From positions 1-46,667 of the forward strand of contig JAFRJI010000050.1 in NCBI GenBank assembly GCA_017432345.1: 46,667 nt of DNA. The letters are read 5' to 3'. Position numbers and translations under genes: made by a program. How positions within the stretch are numbered: position 1 is the stretch's first letter; each line of letters begins with the position of its first letter. Shown piece after piece: positions 31,716 to 39,031 of this stretch. This DNA is from Bacillota bacterium. GTDB lineage: Bacteria; Bacillota; Clostridia; Peptostreptococcales; Anaerovoracaceae. A model generated the notes under the pieces. The model saw nothing but the letters and a program-made list of their open reading frames with translations. It did not search any database and was not told the origin of the DNA.

Positions 31716-32737
31716 AGAATTACGTCAGCGCAATGGAAAATTGGCATGGCAGAGTGGATAGCGAGGACGACTATGACGCGTTCCGCTGGCACCAGTGGGT
31801 GGAACCGCTGGACCTGAACAGCGGACCTGAGCCTTTTGCAGGAAAATTGGGATTCGCCATCGTAGGGTTTTGCAGTGAACAGGGCGTGCGGAGAAACAAA
31901 GGGCGCGTTGGGACGGCTCTGGCGCCGGATTTCATACGCCGGCAGATGGCCAATCTGCCGTGCACCTTCGATCAGAGCGTGAAGATCTTTGACGCGGGCG
32001 ACATCCTTTGCCAGGAGATCTCGATGGAAGAAGGGCAGGCGCTCCTGGCAGAAGCGGTGGAGCAGATCCTGCAACTGAATCTCTTTCCGATCGTGCTCGG
32101 CGGCGGTCACGAGACGACTTTCGGCCATTACTGCGGGCATCTGGCCAACGCGGACAACTCAAGCAAAATTCTGGACCTGGGGATCATCAATTTCGATGCG
32201 CATTTCGACATGCGGCCGTACGAGAACGGCAGCTCTTCCGGTTCGATGTTCCGGCAGATCGCGGATATTTGTCAGGAGCGGGGCATGAAGTACGGCTATC
32301 TGCCGATGGGCATCCAAAAGCACAGCAACACGGTCAGCCTGTTCAAGACGGCGGAGGAGCACGGCGTGAAATACGTGCTGGCCAAAGACATGGGCATCGG
32401 CGCATACTCGACGGTGACGGAGAAAGTCGACACCTTCCTGTTCGACCACGACAGCGCTTACATTACCGTCTGCACGGACGTCTTCTCGTCGGCTTTTGCA
32501 CCGGGCGTCAGCGCCACGCAGTCCACGGGTCTGGAACCCGAAGCGGTGCTGCCGATCATCAAGCATATACTCCGGACACGTAAAGTCGTCGGGTTCGACA
32601 TCTGCGAGATCTCGCCGCGGTTCGACCAGGACGACACGACCGCCAGTCTCGGCGCGGTCATCATCTTTTCCGTGGTGAACACGATCTGCAAAATTCACAA
32701 TTTGGCGGTGATCACGGAGACGGATTATTACGTGTAG
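31709..32737 (+). CDS. Formimidoylglutamase-like ureohydrolase
   Basis: A 342-residue arginase-superfamily hydrolase, most like the formimidoylglutamase group (hydrolysis of N-formimidoyl-glutamate to glutamate and formamide in histidine breakdown). Metal-site residues: His134 (GGGHETTFGH), Asp163, His165 and Asp167 (NFDAHFDMRPY). The next motif, normally Asp-x-Asp, reads Cys255-Thr-Asp257 (VCTDVFSSAFAPGVSA), so one usual ligand is a Cys. Substrate-loop features SSSGSMFRQI and DICEISPRFDQDDTTA are kept. CGGAG 8 bp before the ATG supports the start. No hutH, hutU or hutI gene is adjacent, so another amidine or guanidine substrate is possible. Confidence 0.8.
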   Translation: MLKNYVSAMENWHGRVDSEDDYDAFRWHQWVEPLDLNSGPEPFAGKLGFAIVGFCSEQGVRRNKGRVGTALAPDFIRRQMANLPCTFDQSVKIFDAGDILCQEISMEEGQALLAEAVEQILQLNLFPIVLGGGHETTFGHYCGHLANADNSSKILDLGIINFDAHFDMRPYENGSSSGSMFRQIADICQERGMKYGYLPMGIQKHSNTVSLFKTAEEHGVKYVLAKDMGIGAYSTVTEKVDTFLFDHDSAYITVCTDVFSSAFAPGVSATQSTGLEPEAVLPIIKHILRTRKVVGFDICEISPRFDQDDTTASLGAVIIFSVVNTICKIHNLAVITETDYYV

Positions 32738-32769
32738 ACGGCGCACCGACGGCGGTGAAAAATTAGTAT

Positions 32770-32798
32770 TTTACAAAAGCGGAATTATTTGGTAAAAT
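32770..32798 (+). promoter_or_regulatory. Promoter of the alanine/glycine symporter
   Basis: TTTACA (32770-32775), 17-bp spacer, TAAAAT (32793-32798). Confidence 0.7.
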
Positions 32799-32852
32799 AT
32801 ATAGGTTCTAATACATTAATACTTTACTAAGTTATAGGAGGAATTTTCTAAA

Positions 32853-34277
32853 ATGACAGCGATTGACAATTTTGTATTGGCGATCAGCAACATTCTGTAT
32901 CAGCCATTTGTCGTTCCGCTTATTTTGATTGCGGGCGGCATTTACCTGACATTCAGATGTAAGTTCATGCAGTTCGGTATGTTCAAAGAAGCCTGCAAGG
33001 TTATTACCGAAAAGCCGCACGAAGGCGGGATCTCATCCTTCGGTGCATTGATGGTATCAACGGCTTCCCGAGTAGGTACCGGTAACATCATCGGCGTATC
33101 GACGGCCATCGTATGCGGCGGTCCTGGAGCTATTTTCTGGATGTGGGTAACAGCATTCTTTGGAGGCGCTTCCGCGTTTGTGGAGTCTACACTTGCACAG
33201 ATCTACAAGAGAAAAGACGACGACGGCGGATCTAAGGGCGGCCCGGCATTCTACATGAGAGATGCGCTCGGACAGAAGTGGCTCGGCATCGTGTTCTCGA
33301 TCCTGATCATCTTTACATACATGGTCGGATACAATATGCTGGCAGCTTACAACCTGCAGTCCACATTCGCCGTGTTCGGTTTCTATCATGAGGGGAGTAC
33401 GCCGTTCGTCATCGGCCTGATTCTCTGCGTACTGTTCGGAATCATCGTTCTCGGCGGCGCAAAGAGACTGATCCATGTAACGGAAGTTCTGGTTCCGGTC
33501 ATGGGCGTTATGTATGTTATCGTTTCACTGATCGTACTGGCGATCAACATCCCGAATCTGGGACACATGTTCGGAATGATCTTCCAGAGCGCATTCGACT
33601 TCGAGGCGATCTTCGGAGGATTCGCAGGATCCTGCATCATGTACGGTGTCAAGAGAGGCCTGTACTCCAATGAAGCTGGTATGGGTTCTGCTCCAAACGC
33701 GGCAGCCAGAGCGGATGTATCTCACCCGGCCAAGCAGGGTCTGGTCCAGATGCTTTCCGTATTCATCGATACGCTGCTCATCTGTACAGCGACCGCTTTC
33801 ATGTGCCTGTCCACGAAGGTTGACCCAGCTGCTTACAATCTGGAAGATGGCCCGAATGCAGCCGGCTATGTTCAGGATTCCCTGGCGTCGGTATTCGGTG
33901 CATTCGGACCGGCATTCATCGCCATCGCGATGTGTTTCTTCGCATTCACCACGCTGATTGGTAACTATTCATACTGCGAAGGCTGTTATGAATTCATCAT
34001 CGGCAGAGAGGGCAGCAAGACCGAACTGATTATAATGCGTGTCATCGCTTCCATACTGGTACTGCTCGGAGCGGTTGCTTCCGCAGGCTTGGTATGGGAT
34101 ATCGCGGACATGATGCAGGGACTGATGGTCATCACCAACGTACCGTCCATCCTGATCCTCGGCAGCATCGCCTTCAAGTGTCTCGACGACTACAAGAAGC
34201 AAAAGGCTGAAGGTCACAACCCGATCTTCAAGGCAGCCGACATCGGCCTCAAGCAGAAGACCGAATTCTGGAACTAA
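32853..34277 (+). CDS. Sodium:alanine/glycine symporter (AGCS family)
   Basis: A 474-residue, about 10-helix symporter importing alanine or glycine with sodium. Family stretches: ALMVSTASRVGTGNIIGVSTAIVCGGPGAIFWMW near the start, FGGFAGSCIMYGVKRGLYSNEAGMGSAPNAAA in the middle, and FAFTTLIGNYSYCEGCYEFI toward the end. The AGGAGG site at 32836-32841 precedes the ATG. It has its own promoter and terminator. Codon use resembles that of PFOR, suggesting strong expression, and it fits a fermenter of amino acids. Confidence 0.94.
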   Translation: MTAIDNFVLAISNILYQPFVVPLILIAGGIYLTFRCKFMQFGMFKEACKVITEKPHEGGISSFGALMVSTASRVGTGNIIGVSTAIVCGGPGAIFWMWVTAFFGGASAFVESTLAQIYKRKDDDGGSKGGPAFYMRDALGQKWLGIVFSILIIFTYMVGYNMLAAYNLQSTFAVFGFYHEGSTPFVIGLILCVLFGIIVLGGAKRLIHVTEVLVPVMGVMYVIVSLIVLAINIPNLGHMFGMIFQSAFDFEAIFGGFAGSCIMYGVKRGLYSNEAGMGSAPNAAARADVSHPAKQGLVQMLSVFIDTLLICTATAFMCLSTKVDPAAYNLEDGPNAAGYVQDSLASVFGAFGPAFIAIAMCFFAFTTLIGNYSYCEGCYEFIIGREGSKTELIIMRVIASILVLLGAVASAGLVWDIADMMQGLMVITNVPSILILGSIAFKCLDDYKKQKAEGHNPIFKAADIGLKQKTEFWN

Positions 34278-34293
34278 TCGAGAGCCTATTCAT

Positions 34294-34320
34294 AACCGCC
34301 GGCATGACCGGCGGTTTTTT
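34294..34320 (+). terminator. Terminator of the symporter gene
   Basis: AACCGCCGG (34294-34302) and CCGGCGGTT (34308-34316) form a perfect 9-bp stem with a CATGA loop and run into six T. Confidence 0.93.
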
Positions 34321-34334
34321 CGTTTAAGCGTTTT

Positions 34335-35318
34335 TTAAAACCAGAGCGACGGCAAAATCCGTTCCGCAATTATGCGCTCCAACACATCCTGATTGTTGCT
34401 TTCTCGCTCGGTCGTTTCTATCAGTTTTTCAAAACCAATGGAATCAGTTAATCGCATGACGCCGATTCGCTCCATAGCATTGACCCGGTAGGAAAACTTG
34501 ACAAACAGTCCTTCGTGCTCCCAATAGAGGAGGCTGCCGTCGACCAACATGATAGTAAAATCCGGGAAAATCGTAATGCAACCTGTCCGATAATCGTAAG
34601 TGTGCCAAATTGAACCGGATGCATTTATAAACTGAAGGTTCTTTGGAACATTCCAATAGCAAGAACCATGTTGAAGATAGAAAAGATTCCCGTTCAGCTG
34701 ACCGGCTTCTGTTAAATCCGATGCAAGCTCATCCACAAGTCGTTGCACATTGATCCGCAGTTGCTCTTCATAGTGATGAGGTACGCCAAAATCCCATAAT
34801 GTATTCCCGATTTTTTGCTCTGATTTAGAACGAACCGGTATGTCAGGATGAATGAGAAGAGGGTCAGAATCATCATCTATTGGAAATGGCTTTTGTCGAT
34901 AGTGCCCGGTAAACCAGGCATACTGCTTCGCAGTTAGAACTATGCGCGCAACATCCAGGTTGCCTGCAGCGTAATCACGAATGAGCCGGGCCAGCTTCTC
35001 GAAATGATCGTTCCATTTCGGTGAATCGTAACCATGCTTCCTAAGCGCATCGAGTGTATGCAAAAGCTCCCGCAAGTAGCGCTTGCGCGCAAGAAGATAC
35101 AGTCGGTCAGAATCTCTCCGAAGATACCTTCTGTTGAAATCGGTTTGTTCATAAAAACTAATATAACCGTGATCATGAAAGATATACAGTTTTTCAGAAG
35201 GAAGTTGAGAGAGCATTCCTCGGATTCGCTGTAAAGAATGTGTAAGGTTGATGGGGTTTTCAAAAGCAAGCCGCAGTGAACGAATGATTCCTTCGGACTC
35301 CAGAAGTTGTTGTTCCAT
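34335..35318 (-). CDS. Putative PD-(D/E)XK nuclease-like protein
   Basis: A 327-residue soluble protein of a widespread but uncharacterised clostridial type. The first 160 residues are helical and charged. The second half carries RSKSEQKIGNTLWDFGVPHHYEE (163-185), FPDFTIMLVDGSLLYWEHEG (251-270) and a final helical part. Glu167, Asp253 and Glu267 are placed as in PD-(D/E)XK nucleases, although the usual Lys is not obvious. DNA cleavage is therefore an inference. The gene is visibly more AT-rich than its neighbours and lies next to a 480-bp AT-rich non-coding stretch with a MITE-like element, suggesting horizontal arrival. No good ribosome site precedes the ATG. Confidence 0.6.
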   Translation of the reverse strand: MEQQLLESEGIIRSLRLAFENPINLTHSLQRIRGMLSQLPSEKLYIFHDHGYISFYEQTDFNRRYLRRDSDRLYLLARKRYLRELLHTLDALRKHGYDSPKWNDHFEKLARLIRDYAAGNLDVARIVLTAKQYAWFTGHYRQKPFPIDDDSDPLLIHPDIPVRSKSEQKIGNTLWDFGVPHHYEEQLRINVQRLVDELASDLTEAGQLNGNLFYLQHGSCYWNVPKNLQFINASGSIWHTYDYRTGCITIFPDFTIMLVDGSLLYWEHEGLFVKFSYRVNAMERIGVMRLTDSIGFEKLIETTERESNNQDVLERIIAERILPSLWF

Positions 35319-35424
35319 GTTGACGCCTATCTTTGTCAGTGATTGTTAGAAAAAAAGGATCAACGCCTCATACGTTTCCATATATTACCATTTTTGAGTG
35401 AGCAGTGTCAACTGCCGAAAAGCG

Positions 35425-35639
35425 GTTAAGCAAAATCCGATATATTTATTTGTAAATGGGGCTTTTTATCGAAATATTGTCGAATTCTAAACCTGGATAA
35501 TGAACAGTCCGATACTGGAGCCATTTCAACGCTGTGAATTATCGGAACTAAAATGAATAAGGATCTGTTTCAACACGTATATGCGTTTCTTTCGATAATA
35601 AGTTGCTTCTTAGGGAAAAAATATCGGATTTTGCTTAGC
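35425..35639. mobile_element. MITE-like element with 15-bp inverted ends and TA flanks
   Basis: TAAGCAAAATCCGATAT at 35427-35443 is repeated as an exact inverted copy at 35621-35637, 177 bp apart. A second short match, TATCGAAA, lies about 40 bp inside each end in inverted orientation. If the outer TA on each side is a target duplication, the ends are AGCAAAATCCGATAT, as in IS630/mariner-type miniature elements. No transposase or convincing reading frame lies inside. The wider 35319-35804 gap holds nothing else except the promoter at 35711-35739. Confidence 0.42.
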
Positions 35640-35710
35640 AACTTATAATGAGTAAAGCCTACAGACGGTAAAATGCGGCAAAATGGTACTTGTGGACCAT
35701 GGCGTTTTGG

Positions 35711-35739
35711 TTGAAATCCGAGGCGCTCTGTGATAGTAT
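35711..35739 (+). promoter_or_regulatory. Promoter of the APC permease gene
   Basis: TTGAAA (35711-35716), 17-bp spacer, TAGTAT (35734-35739) with TG just upstream (extended form). Confidence 0.6.
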
Positions 35740-35804
35740 GACTACGTACATAATCATAAGAACCGTAAGAAATAAATATAAGAAATAAAGGAGGTTTGTT
35801 ATCT

Positions 35805-37532
35805 ATGAGCGAACCAAATGCTCCTCAGTTACAGGGAGTAGCAGGACTTAAGAAGCATGATATCAAGGTATCCGGTATCGTGTTCATGCTGTATTGTCTG
35901 GTCGCTGCCGGTGCGTTCGGTATCGAAGAGATGATACCGGAAGCAGGACCGGGAATGACGCTGCTGCTGTTATGCGTCTTCCCGTTCATCTGGGCGTATC
36001 CGATCAGTTCACTGGTCGCGGAGTGTTCCTCCGTAATGCCGTCTGAAGGCGGCGTGTACGTCTGGGTCAAAGAAGCCTTCGGCGAGTTCTGGGGATTCCA
36101 GACCGGTTGGTGGGCGACCGTATCGACGTACATCACAAACGGCGTATACGTAGCTCTGGTATCAGGCTATGTGAGCCAGATGATCCCGATGTCCTACGCA
36201 GCATCCCTGGCTCTGAAAATCGGAATGATCGCCATCTTCACCATCGTCAACCTGCTGGGGCTGAGAGAAGTAGGTACAGTCAGCACCGTTCTGTCACTGC
36301 TGATTGTAGCGGCATTCCTGCTGGTTGCCATCGTTGGTCTCCTCAACTGGAACACCAACCCGGTGGAACCGTTCATGCCGGAAGATTACACACTGATCGA
36401 TGGACTGGGCGGCGGCATCTGCATCTGCATCTGGATGTACTGCGGATATGAATGCATCTCCAACATGGCCGGCGAAGTAAAGAACCCGCAGGTAATTCCT
36501 AAGGGACTCAAGATCGCCATGCCGTTGGTAGCACTGACTTACGTACTGCCGACACTCGGCGGACTGGCAACCCTTCCGGAAGGAAGCTGGGAGATGTGGT
36601 CCACCGAAGGCGGATTCTCCGGCGATCACGTTGGATACGCTACCGTTCTTACTGCAAACCTCGGACAGGCCTGGGGTTATGTATTCCTGGTCATCGCGAT
36701 CATTTCACAGTGCGCGATCTTCAATACATACCTGGCATCCGGATCCAGAGGCTTCTTCGTTCTGGCGGACGATCACCTCTGCCCGCAGTTCCTGGTCAAA
36801 GTAAGCAAAAACAGAGGCGTACCTTATGTTGGTATCCTGTCGCTGGCAGTCGTAACGTTCATCCTTTCATTCAATGACTTTACGACGCTCGTTTCCATGG
36901 AAGTCGTGTTCATGCTGGCGCTGTACATCATCCTGCCGATTTCTGTCATCAAGCTGCGGCACAAACTGCCGGTCGCGGAAAGAAAGAAGAGAAATCTCTA
37001 CGTCATCCCGGGCGGCAACAAAGCGCTGATCTTCTACAGCGGATTCCCGATCGTCATCGCGATCATCGCGTTGCTGATTAACGGAACCGATTACCTGACG
37101 ACAGGCCTGATGGCTCTTTGCTCCGGCCCGATCGCCTACATCCTCTTCCGCAAAATCTGCGGCGGTCTTTCGGTCAATGATCCGGAAGGCAACCCGGTCA
37201 ACGGATTCGGGATCCCGAAGGGCGACACCGTCAGAATCGGCGTCTTCTCCATGTGCGCAGGAGCGATGGCCTTCTTCGGTCAGTTCTGGCTGAGATGGTA
37301 TGAAATCGAATGGGGCGAATGGACTCCGGAAGACTACGATGTATTCGGCGAAGTGATTCCGCAGGTTCAGACCGGTCTGGCCATCGGCGGCGTGATCCTC
37401 ATCATATTCGGGCTGATCATGTTCTTCGTCGGCAAGAAGAAAGACCCTCCACTTCCGGAACACGAACTGGACGTCGAGGCGACTCTCAACAAATACCTGA
37501 TGGAAGAGAAGACCGAATCGTTCTTCGATTAA
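35805..37532 (+). CDS. APC-superfamily amino acid permease
   Basis: A 575-residue permease with about 12-14 membrane helices of the amino acid-polyamine-organocation superfamily. The first helix region AAGAFGIEEMIPEAGPGMTLLLL matches the G-(A/S)-G substrate loop, followed by SLVAECSSVMPSEGGVYVWVKEAFGEFWGFQTGWW and YECISNMAGEVKNPQVIPKG. The length and extra C-terminal helices resemble those of glutamate/GABA-type or other long members; the specific amino acid is not known. AAAGGAGG at 35787-35794 fixes the ATG at 35805; an in-frame start 9 bp upstream is unlikely. Monocistronic, with its own promoter and terminator. Confidence 0.88.
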   Translation: MSEPNAPQLQGVAGLKKHDIKVSGIVFMLYCLVAAGAFGIEEMIPEAGPGMTLLLLCVFPFIWAYPISSLVAECSSVMPSEGGVYVWVKEAFGEFWGFQTGWWATVSTYITNGVYVALVSGYVSQMIPMSYAASLALKIGMIAIFTIVNLLGLREVGTVSTVLSLLIVAAFLLVAIVGLLNWNTNPVEPFMPEDYTLIDGLGGGICICIWMYCGYECISNMAGEVKNPQVIPKGLKIAMPLVALTYVLPTLGGLATLPEGSWEMWSTEGGFSGDHVGYATVLTANLGQAWGYVFLVIAIISQCAIFNTYLASGSRGFFVLADDHLCPQFLVKVSKNRGVPYVGILSLAVVTFILSFNDFTTLVSMEVVFMLALYIILPISVIKLRHKLPVAERKKRNLYVIPGGNKALIFYSGFPIVIAIIALLINGTDYLTTGLMALCSGPIAYILFRKICGGLSVNDPEGNPVNGFGIPKGDTVRIGVFSMCAGAMAFFGQFWLRWYEIEWGEWTPEDYDVFGEVIPQVQTGLAIGGVILIIFGLIMFFVGKKKDPPLPEHELDVEATLNKYLMEEKTESFFD

Positions 37533-37569
37533 TGCAAAACCCTTAAGCTTCCAACACGGAATTACACAC

Positions 37570-37602
37570 AAAGGCGGTGTTTGAAAAAGCACCGCCTTTT
37601 TT
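37570..37602 (+). terminator. Terminator of the APC permease gene
   Basis: AAAGGCGGTG (37570-37579) pairs with CACCGCCTTT (37590-37599) around a 10-nt loop, running into six T. Confidence 0.93.
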
Positions 37603-37609
37603 GTATAAT
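37581..37609 (+). promoter_or_regulatory. rarA promoter embedded in the upstream terminator
   Basis: TTGAAA (37581-37586), in the terminator loop, and TATAAT (37604-37609) have an exact 17-bp spacer. The resulting leader to the rarA ATG is about 130 nt. Confidence 0.65.
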
Positions 37610-37615
37610 AACGGC

Positions 37616-37744
37616 GGGCCCTGAGAAGCGGGCAGACAGACCTCACGAAGCAGGGAAGACGGGCCCTGCCGTGCAGGGCAAATGGGAATAACAGACGGTG
37701 GCGGCAGAACGGCAAGCATTTCGCTGCCCCATAAGGAGATTGAT
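37616..37744 (+). other. Structured leader of rarA
   Basis: The leader contains a stable hairpin GCCCTGC/GCAGGGC (37663-37669, 37673-37679) and a possible second pairing of GGCAG with CTGCC just before AAGGAG. I do not recognise a known riboswitch, and 6S RNA was considered but is not supported. It may be a plain stable leader. Confidence 0.3.
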
Positions 37745-39031
37745 ATGATACCTCTTTCAACAAAAATGAGACCTTCCAGGCTCGTCGATTTCGTCGGGCA
37801 GAAACACTTCATGTACGAAGGCTCTCTATTCTATAATTCGATCCTCAACAAAACCTTCGAATCGGCTATTTTCTTTGGTCCGAGCGGCACAGGCAAAACA
37901 ACGCTGGCCAGGATCATCGCCGGGGAACTCGACGGTAATTTTGTAGAGATCAACGCATCGACCACCGGGACCAAGGAACTGAAGGAGATTCTGAAGAACG
38001 CCGCGGACCGGTTCCATGGACTTTTGCAGGAGACGACGGTCCTCTATGTGGATGAGGTGCACCGGTGGAACAAGCTGCAGCAGGATTCGCTGCTGAAAGC
38101 CATCGAAGACGGCGTGATCAAGTTCATCGGCAGCACGACGGAGAACCCGTACTTCTCCATCAACAACGCGATCCTGAGCCGCGTGCGGAATATCTATGAG
38201 TTCAAGCGGCTCGATTATCAGGACATCCTGACGATCCTCAAGCGCACGCTGGAGGACCGCGAAAAGGGCTTCGGCGGCCTGGATGTGCGCTATGACGAAG
38301 AGGCGCTCGTGATCCTGGCGAAGATGGCAGGCGGGGACTGCCGCATCGCGCTGGACGCACTGGGTTTCATCGTGGACAACCTCAGTGAAGGACAGGTCAT
38401 CGACAAGGCGATCGTAGCCGAGGCGATGCAGAAACAAACGACATTTTACGATAAAGAAGAAGATAAATACAACCTGCTTTCCGCACTGCAGAAATCGGTG
38501 CGGGGATCGGATCCGGACGCAGCGATCCACTATCTGGCGAGGCTCATCGACGGCGGCGCCGACGAGATGATGATCGGCCGGAGACTCATGGTCATGGCCA
38601 GCGAGGACATCGGCATGGCGTATCCAAGCGCGATCAGTATCGTGACCTCCTGCGTGCAGGCGGCCCAGATGATCGGCTTTCCGGAGGCGCAGATCCCTTT
38701 GGCACACGCCACGATCCTGATGGCATCCTGTCCGAAATCCAATGCGGCGAACGAAGCACTTGGCGCGGCGCTCTCTGACATCCACTCGCGGAAGATCGAG
38801 GACGTGCCGGCGCACCTGATGGATTCCCACTACAGCGGCGCTTCGAAACTGGGCCGCGGGCAGGGCTACAAATACCCGCACGCCTACGGTGGATACGTCA
38901 CGCAGCAGTACCTGCCGGACGACCTGTACCGGGAGGGCGTGCGTTACTATCAGCCGACTTCCAACGGCAGCGAGGCATCATTCAAAAAGTATCTGGAAGC
39001 ATTGAGGGAGATCGACAAAAATGCGAAATAG
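37745..39031 (+). CDS. rarA: Replication-associated recombination protein A (AAA+ ATPase)
   Basis: A 428-residue MgsA/WRNIP1-type ATPase acting at stalled replication forks. MRPSRLVDFVGQKHF near the start, Walker A GPSGTGKT (45-52), Walker B with DEVH (103-106), sensor IGSTTENPYF, and the C-terminal cluster-forming region RRLMVMASEDIGMAYPSA and MDSHYSGASKLGRGQGYKYPHAYGGYV are all in order. AAGGAG (37733-37738) precedes the ATG at 37745; an in-frame ATG at 37682 would add an unconserved 21-residue start. Its end overlaps the next gene by 11 bp. Confidence 0.95.
   Translation: MIPLSTKMRPSRLVDFVGQKHFMYEGSLFYNSILNKTFESAIFFGPSGTGKTTLARIIAGELDGNFVEINASTTGTKELKEILKNAADRFHGLLQETTVLYVDEVHRWNKLQQDSLLKAIEDGVIKFIGSTTENPYFSINNAILSRVRNIYEFKRLDYQDILTILKRTLEDREKGFGGLDVRYDEEALVILAKMAGGDCRIALDALGFIVDNLSEGQVIDKAIVAEAMQKQTTFYDKEEDKYNLLSALQKSVRGSDPDAAIHYLARLIDGGADEMMIGRRLMVMASEDIGMAYPSAISIVTSCVQAAQMIGFPEAQIPLAHATILMASCPKSNAANEALGAALSDIHSRKIEDVPAHLMDSHYSGASKLGRGQGYKYPHAYGGYVTQQYLPDDLYREGVRYYQPTSNGSEASFKKYLEALREIDKNAK

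Noticed and set aside
35500-35640. Short reading frames inside the AT-rich gap (18 and 31 codons)
   Set aside because: No ribosome site, no family features, and they overlap the inverted repeat arm.
37616-37744. 6S RNA, SRP RNA or RNase P RNA before rarA
   Set aside because: Conserved core strings of each are absent, the segment is too short and no terminator separates it from rarA.
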